From Sphingomonas gei (GTDB lineage Bacteria > Pseudomonadota > Alphaproteobacteria > Sphingomonadales > Sphingomonadaceae): a stretch of 64,000 nucleotides of DNA. Of the stretch, positions 1 through 8,150 are shown piece after piece. The stretch is from assembly GCF_004792685.1 (NCBI RefSeq), contig NZ_SRXT01000005.1:372001-436000 (forward strand), given 5' to 3'. A program made the position numbers and the translations under genes. Every line of letters starts with the position of its first letter. The stretch's first letter is position 1. The notes below the pieces were generated by a model. The model was not told the origin of the DNA. It searched no databases and saw only the letters and a program-made list of their open reading frames with translations.

Positions 1-875
1 CGCCGCCGAAGGTCGTCTTGCCGCTGGCATATTATCGGGTGGACAATCGCGCGGTGAGCGTTGCGGGTGCCGAGAACAAGCTCGGCTACGAACGCGACAT
101 CAACGGACTGGTGCTGCGAGTCACCGGCACGATCGGCGTGGATGCCAAGCCTGAGCCGCTGCGCGTGGGGATCGACGATCCGGCGCATTATGCCGCGTGG
201 CGGTTCAAGGAGCTGCTCGCGGCGCGCGGCGTGAAAGTGTCGGGCCAGGTCTCGGCGCGGCACCGTGCGCTGACTCCCGCTGATGATCCCGACGTGCGCA
301 AGGGCGCCCCTGCCGCCCGCGCTCCGGCGCAGGAAGCGCTCGCGAGATTGACGCCTCCGCCCCTCGCGGAAGACATGGTCACGATCAACAAGGTCAGTCA
401 GAACCTCCACGCCGAATTGCTGCTGCGGCGGGTGGGGCTCCGCCAGGGCGGCGGCTCGATCGCCGACGGTGTTGCGGAGGTGCGTGCGATGCTCGATGCC
501 GCGGGAGTGCCGCGCACCGCGTGGGACTTGTCCGACGGATCGGGCATGTCGAGCTACAACCGGGTGGCGCCGCGCGGCGCGGCCAAGATGCTGCGCTGGA
601 TCGCCGGCCAGCCCTGGGGCGAAGCGTGGCGCGCGTCGCTGCCGATCGGTGGCGTCGACGGGACGCTGGCGCGGCGCTTCAAGGGGACCACGCTGGAGGG
701 CAAGCTTTTCGCCAAGACGGGGACGCTGAATGCGACCAATGCGCTGTCGGGCTATCTGATCGCAAAGAGCGGCAAGACGCTGACCTTCTCGGCCTTCGCC
801 AACGACGTTCCCGCCGATGCCAGCGCGACGCGGTTTCTCGATGCGGCGCTGGTGCTGGTGGCCGAGGCGAACTAG
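1..875 (+). CDS. dacB: D-alanyl-D-alanine carboxypeptidase/endopeptidase, PBP4 (S13) family, 3' part only
   Basis: The gene is cut by the left edge. The frame is open from base 3 and ends with TAG at 873-875, leaving about 290 residues. Two of the three penicillin-binding motifs are visible: SYN in DGSGMSSYNR (around nt 550) and KTGTLNATNALSGYL (around nt 715). The SxxK motif must lie outside the window. The DGSGxSxxNR and KTGTL context is characteristic of the S13/PBP4 family, periplasmic enzymes that trim or cleave murein cross-links. The next two genes, on the other strand, are also murein-related, which fits. The family call is secure; the exact N-terminus cannot be seen. Confidence 0.9.
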   Translation, partial: PPKVVLPLAYYRVDNRAVSVAGAENKLGYERDINGLVLRVTGTIGVDAKPEPLRVGIDDPAHYAAWRFKELLAARGVKVSGQVSARHRALTPADDPDVRKGAPAARAPAQEALARLTPPPLAEDMVTINKVSQNLHAELLLRRVGLRQGGGSIADGVAEVRAMLDAAGVPRTAWDLSDGSGMSSYNRVAPRGAAKMLRWIAGQPWGEAWRASLPIGGVDGTLARRFKGTTLEGKLFAKTGTLNATNALSGYLIAKSGKTLTFSAFANDVPADASATRFLDAALVLVAEAN

Positions 876-1879
876 CTAACCCGGTCCCACGCCGCGATCA
901 CTGCATCCCCGGTTTCGGGACGAAGCTGGAAGATTCCGCTGTCGCGATGCCGCGTCGGATGGACTCGGTTGGTGAGCAGGGTCCAGGCGAGGCCGCGGTC
1001 GAAATCGACCCACAGCCCGGTGCCGGTGAAGCCGGTATGGCCGATCGTCTCGTTCGAGCAGGCCTGGCCGCCCGACCATCCGGCAAATTTGCGCTCCCAG
1101 CCGCAGGTGCGATGTTCGAATTGGGGGGTGCGGATCGCCTCGAGTATCGCAGGCGACGCGCAGCTGCCGTCGAGCAGGCCCTGCGCGAAGCCAAGCACCC
1201 CGGCGACGGTGCCGAACAGCCCGGCATGGCCGGTCTGGCCGCCCATCGCGGCGCAATTCTCGTCATGGACCTCGCCCTTGAGTACGCGGCCGCGCCAATT
1301 GCAGCATTCGGTGGCGACCGCGGGGCCGGGGGGCGGGCCGAAGCTCAGGCCTTCGCCCAAATCCCACGCGCCGAGCGGCTGGCCGGTGACTCGCTCGATG
1401 GCGATGCCCAGCAGGATAAAGTTGATGTCCGAATAGACCGGCGGGCCGTGGCGCCATTCGCGCTGGAGGATGAAGGCGCGCAGGCGCGCCGGGTCGTCGC
1501 CATAGGTGTAGATCGGTTCGACCGCGGGCAGGAAGGTCCGGTGCGCCAGGCAATCGCGGAAGGTGAGCTTTCGCTCGGCGGCGTTGGCGAGGTCGTATTG
1601 GCGCAGGTCGGGGATCGCGGTGGTCAGCGGGGCGTCGAGGTCAAGCTTGCCCCAATCGGCGAGGCGCAGGATCATCGTGGTAGTGGCGATCACCTTGGAG
1701 ACCGAGGCGAGATCGAACCAATGCTCCTCGGTCAGGTCCTCGGGTTCAGGAACGAGCGCCGCGTTGCCGGCGTGACGGACCCAGCGCCGGCCGTCGGCGG
1801 CGACGATGCCGAGCGCGGCGCCGGGGATGCGGTGGTCGGCGACGGCCGCGGCGGCGGGTGCGAAGGCGACGTCGATCAT
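872..1879 (-). CDS. Serine hydrolase, beta-lactamase class C-like
   Basis: A 335-residue protein whose ATG overlaps the stop of the upstream permease gene (ATGA at 1876-1879), so the two are translationally coupled. It carries SVSK (SxxK nucleophile and base), YSDIN (the YSD variant of YxN seen in esterase-like members) and HTGFTGTG in place of KTG, which together place it in the serine beta-lactamase-like superfamily. No clear signal peptide is present, so it may act in the cytoplasm or be anchored otherwise. Its pairing with an AmpG-like permease suggests a job in murein fragment recycling, such as an amidase or esterase step, but this is inference. It converges with the PBP4 gene, overlapping it by 4 bases at the 3' ends. 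Substrate unknown. Confidence 0.88.
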   Translation of the reverse strand: MIDVAFAPAAAAVADHRIPGAALGIVAADGRRWVRHAGNAALVPEPEDLTEEHWFDLASVSKVIATTTMILRLADWGKLDLDAPLTTAIPDLRQYDLANAAERKLTFRDCLAHRTFLPAVEPIYTYGDDPARLRAFILQREWRHGPPVYSDINFILLGIAIERVTGQPLGAWDLGEGLSFGPPPGPAVATECCNWRGRVLKGEVHDENCAAMGGQTGHAGLFGTVAGVLGFAQGLLDGSCASPAILEAIRTPQFEHRTCGWERKFAGWSGGQACSNETIGHTGFTGTGLWVDFDRGLAWTLLTNRVHPTRHRDSGIFQLRPETGDAVIAAWDRVS

Positions 1880-3438
1880 GCGGGTAGCGGCTCGCGGTCG
1901 TCGGCGCGGGGCTTCACCCCGGCGAGAACGGGAAGGAACAGCAGTGCCGCGAGACTGATCACTCCGGACGCCAGGAAGAACACGTCGAACCCCTTCAGCC
2001 CCACGCCGTCGAGCCACTCGACGACTTGTCCGGCGGTGCCCGACAGCAGCCGCGGGAGCAGGAAGGCGAAGCCCGAGAGAAAGGCATATTGCGCACCCGG
2101 ATAGCGCGGGTTCACCAGCATCGAGAGGTAGACCACAAACACCGCGCCTGCCATGCCGTTGCCGAACTGGTCGGCGGCGGTGGCGACGTAGAGCAGCCAT
2201 TCGTCGTGCGGCTGATGCGACAGCCAGACGAAGCCGAAATTGCCGATCGCGGCGAAGATCGCGCCGATCGTGAGCGTCACCCCCCAGCGCCAGCGCGTCA
2301 CCATCCAGCCGCCGAGCCCGACCCCGAAGATGCTCGATGCGAGCGCCACCACCCCGTCGGCGCGGCCGATCTCGCTCTTGGTATAGCCGAGATCGAGGAT
2401 CATTGGCTTGGACAGGTTGAGCGCGAGCACGTCGCCCATCCGATACACCGCGACGAACCCCATCAGCACGATCGCGTAGAAGCCATAGCGCCAGAAGAAA
2501 TCGAGATAGGGCCCGATCGCCGCCGAGGCGCGTGCCGGAGCGTCGGGCGCCAATCGGCGGATGCGCGGGGTCAGCGCGGCCATGACGAGGAAGGGCAGCA
2601 TGCAGATGACGAGCACGGCTGGGGTGACGTTGGTCTTGGAGCTGATCCCGGCCCCCGCCGCGGCGCCGAGGATCAGCCAGCCGATGCCTGCCGTCGCCAC
2701 TGCCAGCACCAGCAGGATTGCTGCCGCCGCGACCAGCCCGGTCGCCAGCGACGCCACGCGCCCGCCATCGCAGCCCGGCTGACGCGGGAGCAAGGCGAGG
2801 ATCGGCAGCGGTACGAACGCGCCCGCGGCGATCAGCAGATAGGAGGATTGCCAGCTCGGCGCGACTCCGATGCTGCGCAGCATCGGCGCGAGGCTGCCCG
2901 CAGCATCGGCGAACAGCAACGCGCCGCTTCCCGCGGCGACCATCGCGCTGCGATAGCCCCAGAGATTCGACGCGGCGACCGGGCCCTGTTCCTCCGGGGT
3001 CGGCGCCAGCTCGATCCGCCATGCGTCGGCGGCGACTTCGAGCGTCGTCGTCCAGAAGGCCAGCAGCACCGCGAACAACGCCGTCAGCGGCAGACTCGTA
3101 TCGCTCGGGAACAGCGCCATCGCGAGCATCGACGTAAAGATCCCGAGCTGCGACAGCATGATCCAGCCGCGGCGCTTGCCGAAGAAGCGTGCGAAGCCGG
3201 GAACGTCGTATTTGTCGAGCAACGGCGCCCAGAGGAACTTGAAGGTGGGGAGCAATTGCACCCAGGCGAAGAAGCCGATGATCGCGAGCGCGACGCCATG
3301 TTCGGCCAGCCGCACGCTGAGCACGGTCGAGAACATGTAGAAGGGCAGCCCCGCCGAGAAGCCGAGCAGCACGTAGAGCGCCATGCGCGGAAAGCCGCGG
3401 GGAATGTCGCTTGCGCTAGCCACCGCCGGATCAGCCAA
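1876..3438 (-). CDS. ampG: AmpG-like MFS permease (anhydromuropeptide uptake)
   Basis: About 520 residues with 12 or more hydrophobic segments. The N-terminal half has FKFLWAPLLDKYDVP followed by GKRRGW, the signature loop of AmpG-type major facilitator permeases, which import GlcNAc-anhydroMurNAc peptides from the periplasm. Start choice is uncertain: a TTG at 3438 gives a 520-residue protein, while an ATG at 3384 (before ALYVLLGFSAG) gives 502 residues beginning just before the first membrane helix. The downstream serine hydrolase is coupled through an ATGA overlap. AmpG assignment rests on motif similarity; a related sugar or peptide MFS permease is the alternative. Confidence 0.83.
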   Translation of the reverse strand: MADPAVASASDIPRGFPRMALYVLLGFSAGLPFYMFSTVLSVRLAEHGVALAIIGFFAWVQLLPTFKFLWAPLLDKYDVPGFARFFGKRRGWIMLSQLGIFTSMLAMALFPSDTSLPLTALFAVLLAFWTTTLEVAADAWRIELAPTPEEQGPVAASNLWGYRSAMVAAGSGALLFADAAGSLAPMLRSIGVAPSWQSSYLLIAAGAFVPLPILALLPRQPGCDGGRVASLATGLVAAAAILLVLAVATAGIGWLILGAAAGAGISSKTNVTPAVLVICMLPFLVMAALTPRIRRLAPDAPARASAAIGPYLDFFWRYGFYAIVLMGFVAVYRMGDVLALNLSKPMILDLGYTKSEIGRADGVVALASSIFGVGLGGWMVTRWRWGVTLTIGAIFAAIGNFGFVWLSHQPHDEWLLYVATAADQFGNGMAGAVFVVYLSMLVNPRYPGAQYAFLSGFAFLLPRLLSGTAGQVVEWLDGVGLKGFDVFFLASGVISLAALLFLPVLAGVKPRADDREPLPA

Positions 3439-3853
3439 AAGGCGCAGCCGATCGATAGTGCAGCCGATGTTGCGCCATGCCAGATCCCCGAACCGCTTGC
3501 GGCACGCTCGCCCGGCATGGTCCGCCAGTCAATGGCGAAGGTGTTGCAACCAGGGCGCTATCTCCGGCGAACATGCGCCGCGGTTATGATCGCGCGAACA
3601 GAAACTATGATGCGCGGGAAGATCGCTGTTCCTTAATGTCGCGGTTCCGAGCGCTGCAGTTTCACCGCCTCGGCAAAGCCAAATTGCGAGCTGCTCCGGG
3701 GGGAGGTGAAGGGTCGCGGCGGGAATCCTGCCGCGGCCCTTTTCTATGCCCGGGCGCTTCGCGCGGAACCCTGGTGGTACGTCGATCGATTGCTGATACG
3801 CTTCCCGAACGAGACGGGCGCGGGCAGGGAGATCGCCGGGTGGTGCTAAAGCC
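3439..3853. other. Non-coding stretch between ampG-like gene and ZIP transporter gene
   Basis: The two flanking genes diverge. I see no convincing gene in either direction here. The one clear structure is a terminator-like hairpin on the plus strand at 3711-3754. Promoters for both flanking genes should lie here, but no strong -35/-10 pair stands out by eye. Confidence 0.5.
3711..3754 (+). terminator. Terminator-like hairpin without an obvious upstream gene
   Basis: Inverted repeat GGGTCGCGGC / GCCGCGGCCC (one G-T wobble) around a 9-base loop, followed by TTTTCT. It faces the plus strand, where no gene is recognised upstream before the divergent ampG-like gene. Confidence 0.5.
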
Positions 3854-4642
3854 GTGAACGAGATCATCATCGCAGGCGCGTTGGGCAGCCTGGCCGCCGG
3901 AATGGCGACCGGGCTCGGCGCGATCCCCGTGCTCGTCATGCGCCAGCCGAGCGATCAGCAGCAGAATCTCCTGCTTGGATTCGCCGCGGGGGTGATGCTA
4001 GCCGCGAGCTTCTTCTCGCTGATCCTTCCGGCGATCGAAGTGGCGCGGCACCAGGGTGCGAGCCAGGCTGGCGCGTCGATCACCGTCGTCGCCGCGGTCC
4101 TGCTCGGCGCCTTCGCCATCGCCAAATTGAACGACTGGGTGCCGCCGCTCGACAAGCTCGGGCTGGGGCCGCCGGGAATCGCCGCCGCCTCGGCTTCGGT
4201 GCGGCGGATCTGGCTGTTCGTCGCCGCAGTGACGCTGCACAATTTCCCCGAAGGCATGGCAGTGGGGGTGAGCTTCGGCGGCGGCGACTTCGATGCCGGG
4301 CGGGTGACGGCTCTGGGCATCGGGCTGCAGAATATCCCCGAAGGGCTCGCCGTGGGCGTCGCCCTGAGCTCGATCGGCTATTCGCGCGGCCGCGCGGCGC
4401 TGATCGCCGCGGCTTCGGGGCTGGTCGAGCCGGTCGCCGGGCTGATCGGCGTGAGCATCGTCACCGTCGCGCAAGCCTTTCTCCCCTGGGGCCTGGGCCT
4501 CGCCGCTGGAGCGATGATCTATGTCGTCGCGTCCGACATCATCCCCGACGCGCATGCCAGGATCAACGGCGGCGGCAAGGTCACCACCGGGCTGATGATC
4601 GGGCTCGCCGCGATGATGTTCCTCGACACCACCTTCGGCTGA
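3854..4642 (+). CDS. ZIP family metal transporter
   Basis: A 262-residue membrane protein with about eight hydrophobic segments, starting at GTG 3854. Two family hallmarks are present: HNFPEGMAVGV (from residue 129) and QNIPEGLAVGV (from residue 159). These are the metal-binding helices IV and V of ZIP transporters, which move Zn2+ or other divalent cations into the cytoplasm. The duplicated NxPEG motif resembles ZupT/GufA-type bacterial ZIPs. The histidine-rich loop between helices III and IV that many ZIPs carry is short and His-poor here. Metal preference cannot be read from the sequence. It is monocistronic as far as visible. Confidence 0.9.
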   Translation: MNEIIIAGALGSLAAGMATGLGAIPVLVMRQPSDQQQNLLLGFAAGVMLAASFFSLILPAIEVARHQGASQAGASITVVAAVLLGAFAIAKLNDWVPPLDKLGLGPPGIAAASASVRRIWLFVAAVTLHNFPEGMAVGVSFGGGDFDAGRVTALGIGLQNIPEGLAVGVALSSIGYSRGRAALIAAASGLVEPVAGLIGVSIVTVAQAFLPWGLGLAAGAMIYVVASDIIPDAHARINGGGKVTTGLMIGLAAMMFLDTTFG

Positions 4643-4923
4643 CGCGTTGCGCGGGAACCGTGCGCTCCATGGACAAGTAAAAGTTTCATAATGTTTCTTC
4701 GCTTCACCGCGCGACGGGTGTAATTTTGACAATCCGTTCCAACAACTTACGCGGATCCGCCAAATGGCCGCAAGGCTAGATGAAATTAAGCCAAGCTGAG
4801 CGCGAGCAAATCGACGTCGCGCAAGTCGGATATGTCCTATCTTTGGACGAATGACTGTGGGACATTCGCCACGACTCGCGAAACTGCCGGGGGCGGCGGT
4901 CGCGATGATGTTGGGGGAGATGC

Positions 4924-6549
4924 ATGCGGCAAACCACCTTGTCCGTGGCGCTCGAGGTAAAGCCCGAGAGCTATGATCATTTGTCGTCGTTGCTCGACAA
5001 GTTGCGCGAGAAGCGAAGTGCCGACCCTTCGGGCGGCACCGGACCTTTCGCCGACTTCCTGACGCGGGTGCCGGCAGTGCACTTCATGTCGCTCAGCGTC
5101 TATCCCGGCTTCGACTATGATCCGCTGTTCGTGATCGAAGCCAATTTCGACGGCGCGCCGGGGCCTTTCTGGGGACAGCTCGAATCGGCGATCGGGCCCG
5201 AACTGCGGTCGATGCTGCGCTGCTGCAAGCGGCCGCTCGACAATGACGGGCCGCTGTTCGACTCGATTGCGGCGCCTGATGCGCGCGCGCCGATCGCGCC
5301 GTATCTCGAGCGGCGTTCGCTCACTCCGACGGTGTTCCATCACGGCAATCGTGGGATGACGCGCGACCGCATCCTCGCCGAGCACAAATTGTTCGAGGCG
5401 ACGCGAGTCGAATTGCGCTGCGCCAATCACGAGGGCCCCAACCCCTATCGCGTGCTCACGCCGCGGCAGATCCACGCCAAATTGCGCGCCGCAGTGCACC
5501 CCGATTTCGCCTGGCTCGATCAGCCACCGCCGACGCGTATCCCGCTTGCCGAGAATATCGGCGACTGGGTGCGGCTGATCAGCTTCATCGTCGCGGCGGT
5601 GTTCGTGCTGTCGATCCCGGGGCTATTCCTCAGCTTGGCGATGCCGTGGGAACGCTATCTGATCCTGCTGGTGGTGGTGTTCATCGGCATCGCGATGCTG
5701 CTCAAGCGCATCGGTGTGGCGCTGCCGGGAACCGAGATCGCGACCAAGTTCAGCTTCCTCAAATTCTTCTTCAGCCAGCTGGTCCCGCTGCTGCTGTTCG
5801 TGGCGGGCTATCTGGTGGTCGCGGTGGCGATCGGCACGCCGCTGTCGATGCTGGCCACTGCGCGCAATTTCGACGCGGCGTGGCACGGGATGGTGACCTG
5901 GCTGCTGTGGGGGCTGGCCGGCGCACCGGTGGTCATCGCCGGCATCGTGCTGTGGCTGCGCGTGATCGAGCGGCGCGATGCGTCGCAGGACGCACCGCCG
6001 GTCGATCCCGTCATGCTGCGCGAGATGGCGCGGCGCGAGGACTGGATTCCACAAAACCACATGGGCTCGCTGGTGCTGATCAAGCCCGGCATCCTGCGCA
6101 TGATCCTGATCCGCGCAGGGCATCGCCTGCTCGGGCTGGTGCTGCGGATCCAGGCGCGGAGCGGCTATCTCGGCTCGATGCGGACAATCCATTTCGCGCA
6201 TTGGGCGATGGTCAACAACAAGTCGCGGCTGATGTTCTTCTCGAACTTCGACCAGACCTGGGAGAGCTATCTCGACGATTTCATCGAGAAGGCACACGCC
6301 GGGCTGACGCTGGCCTGGTGTTGCGGGGTGGGCTTCCCGCCGACTCGCTTCCTGGTCAAGGACGGCGCCAGCCATGGCCGCCAGTTCAAGGAATGGGCGC
6401 GGCATTCGATGACCGTCAGCCGCTTCTGGTATTCGGCGTACAAAGACCTCACCGCCGAACAGATAGAGCGGAATTTCCGAATAGCGATCGGGCTGCGCAA
6501 GCGAACACTCTCGGACAAGGATGCCGCTTTGTGGATCAACGACCTGTGA
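4924..6549 (+). CDS. Membrane protein of unknown function, first gene of a DyP/P450 operon
   Basis: A 541-residue protein. Residues 1-215 are soluble, then four hydrophobic segments lie at about 219-345, followed by a soluble C-terminal part. The N-terminal part has VHFMSLSVYPGFDYDPLF then FVIEANFDGAPGPFW; the C-terminal part has IHFAHWAMVNNKSRLMFFS then NFDQTWESYLDDF. These two stretches look like copies of one alpha/beta fold placed on both sides of the membrane part. I do not recognise a named family. Its stop overlaps the GTG start of the DyP-type peroxidase (GTGA), so the proteins are very likely made together. A membrane platform or lipid-related partner for the two haem enzymes is a reasonable guess, not shown. 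Confidence 0.85.
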   Translation: MRQTTLSVALEVKPESYDHLSSLLDKLREKRSADPSGGTGPFADFLTRVPAVHFMSLSVYPGFDYDPLFVIEANFDGAPGPFWGQLESAIGPELRSMLRCCKRPLDNDGPLFDSIAAPDARAPIAPYLERRSLTPTVFHHGNRGMTRDRILAEHKLFEATRVELRCANHEGPNPYRVLTPRQIHAKLRAAVHPDFAWLDQPPPTRIPLAENIGDWVRLISFIVAAVFVLSIPGLFLSLAMPWERYLILLVVVFIGIAMLLKRIGVALPGTEIATKFSFLKFFFSQLVPLLLFVAGYLVVAVAIGTPLSMLATARNFDAAWHGMVTWLLWGLAGAPVVIAGIVLWLRVIERRDASQDAPPVDPVMLREMARREDWIPQNHMGSLVLIKPGILRMILIRAGHRLLGLVLRIQARSGYLGSMRTIHFAHWAMVNNKSRLMFFSNFDQTWESYLDDFIEKAHAGLTLAWCCGVGFPPTRFLVKDGASHGRQFKEWARHSMTVSRFWYSAYKDLTAEQIERNFRIAIGLRKRTLSDKDAALWINDL

Positions 6550-8150
6550 GCGCCGCACCGCAAAAGGGCCCGCCGAGCTGGAAGCTCGCCCCGCCGCACG
6601 ACACGCTGACCCAGGGCATGGTGGTCAGCGGCTTCGTTTCGCTGCCGACCGGGCGCGCCTTGTTCCTCGAATTCGCCTGGGACGGGGTGCAGAAAAAGGA
6701 TGGCGGGGCATGGCTCAAGGCTGTGCAGGACGTGGCGCCGATCACCGACGCCGACGGCAAGGACGCCCGCGCCGCGGGGATCGGCCTGACTTGGGAAGGG
6801 ATGCGCAAGATGGGGCTCGACGCGAGCACGCTGGCGTCGTTCGACCGGCCGTTCAAGGAAGGCATGTTCCAGGAAGACCGGCTGCGCCGATTGGGCGACC
6901 GGCGCGAGGACGAATGGCTGTCGACGGTGATTCCCGGCGGCCCCAAATGGAGCGGCAACACCCCGACAGACGACAAGTGGTGCGGCATGGCCGATGCGCA
7001 TGCCTTCGACGATCTCGAAAAGGTGGTCGAGACGCAAGTGAAGACGCCGATCACCGTGCATGCGCTACTGCTGCTCTACGAGAAGGACGAGGAGACCGCC
7101 GAGGCCTGGTGCCGGACGGTGGGCGACGCGCTGGCGCCGCACCAGGTCAAGATCGTCCACGGGCTGCCGCTCGATCTGCGCCCCGACCCGCGCGGAATCG
7201 CGCGCGAGCATTTCGGCTTTGCCGACGGCGTGTCGCAGCCGGCACCGTTCGAATCCAAGGTGGTCACGGTGCGGGACGGCAGCGACTATCCCAAGGATTA
7301 TTGGAACGGCGTGCCGCTCGGCGAAGTGCTGATGGGGCACGAGAACGGGCATCACGAAATCGCGCTCGGGCCGGTGGTCGCCACTTCCGAGGCCGGCGCA
7401 AAGGCCGGACTGCTCCCGCATCCGCGCGGCGAGGGCTTTCTCGATCTCGGGCTCGACGGCAGCTATATGGTGGTACGCGAGCTCAAGCAGGACGTTGCCG
7501 CCTTCTGGAATTCGATGGACGCCGCCTCGGCGCGGATCAACCGGCGCGACCCCGAGCATTCGGGGCATATCACCGCCGACTGGATCGCCAGCCGCGTGAT
7601 CGGGCGCGACCTTGACGGCAATCTGCTGTGCCCGAACAGCAAGACCGGTGTGCTCCCGGTCGACAAATACGACCAGCCCGACAATGACTTCCTGTTCTAC
7701 GATCGCGACAAGCTCGGACATGGCTGTCCGCTCGGCAGCCATGTCCGCCGCGGCAATCCGCGTGACGGGCTGGCGCCGAAGCCGAGCGACAAGCAGACGT
7801 TGCTCGATGCGGCGAACAACCACCGCATCCTGCGCCGCGGCCGCAAATACGGCCCCGACATTCTCGACAAGCGCGTCGACGACGGCAAGGAGCGCGGACT
7901 GCTGTTCATCTGCCTCAACACCGACATCACGCGCCAGTTCGAGTTCGTCCAGCAGACCTGGATGCTCAATCCGAACTTCGCCTTCCTCTATGACGAAGTC
8001 GATCCCTTGCTCGGGCCGAAGGGGATGCTGACCATCCCCGAAAAGCCGCTGCGGCGGATCATCGAAGTCGACACCTTCGTCCAGATGGCGGGCGGCGAAT
8101 ATTTCTTCCTGCCGAGCATGCCCGCCATTCGCTATCTGGCTTCGCTATGA
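6546..8150 (+). CDS. DyP-type haem peroxidase
   Basis: A 534-residue protein. The GTG at 6546 is chosen because it overlaps the upstream stop and the protein begins SAAPQKGPPSWKL; farther upstream the frame only shadows the previous gene. DyP hallmarks are present: the distal GxxDG motif in HFGFADGVSQP (about residues 222-232), the proximal haem-ligand region GSHVRRGNPRD with His at about 399, and a following arginine-rich stretch HRILRRGRKYG. It is longer than small DyPs (about 300-350), in the range of long-chain members. No signal peptide or Tat motif is present, so it is probably cytoplasmic or membrane-associated through its partner. It sits between a membrane protein and a P450 with overlapping junctions on both sides. 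Substrate unknown. Confidence 0.9.
   Translation: MSAAPQKGPPSWKLAPPHDTLTQGMVVSGFVSLPTGRALFLEFAWDGVQKKDGGAWLKAVQDVAPITDADGKDARAAGIGLTWEGMRKMGLDASTLASFDRPFKEGMFQEDRLRRLGDRREDEWLSTVIPGGPKWSGNTPTDDKWCGMADAHAFDDLEKVVETQVKTPITVHALLLLYEKDEETAEAWCRTVGDALAPHQVKIVHGLPLDLRPDPRGIAREHFGFADGVSQPAPFESKVVTVRDGSDYPKDYWNGVPLGEVLMGHENGHHEIALGPVVATSEAGAKAGLLPHPRGEGFLDLGLDGSYMVVRELKQDVAAFWNSMDAASARINRRDPEHSGHITADWIASRVIGRDLDGNLLCPNSKTGVLPVDKYDQPDNDFLFYDRDKLGHGCPLGSHVRRGNPRDGLAPKPSDKQTLLDAANNHRILRRGRKYGPDILDKRVDDGKERGLLFICLNTDITRQFEFVQQTWMLNPNFAFLYDEVDPLLGPKGMLTIPEKPLRRIIEVDTFVQMAGGEYFFLPSMPAIRYLASL

Noticed and set aside
521..2104. Long plus-strand reading frame over the serine hydrolase and permease genes
   Set aside because: It is antisense to genes with full family motifs and its translation shows only arginine- and alanine-rich low-complexity text, a usual effect of high GC.
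4720..4760. TTGACA at 4727 as a promoter for the DyP/P450 operon
   Set aside because: A perfect -35 is present but the -10 position (ACGCGG at about 17 bases) is poor, so it was not listed as a feature.
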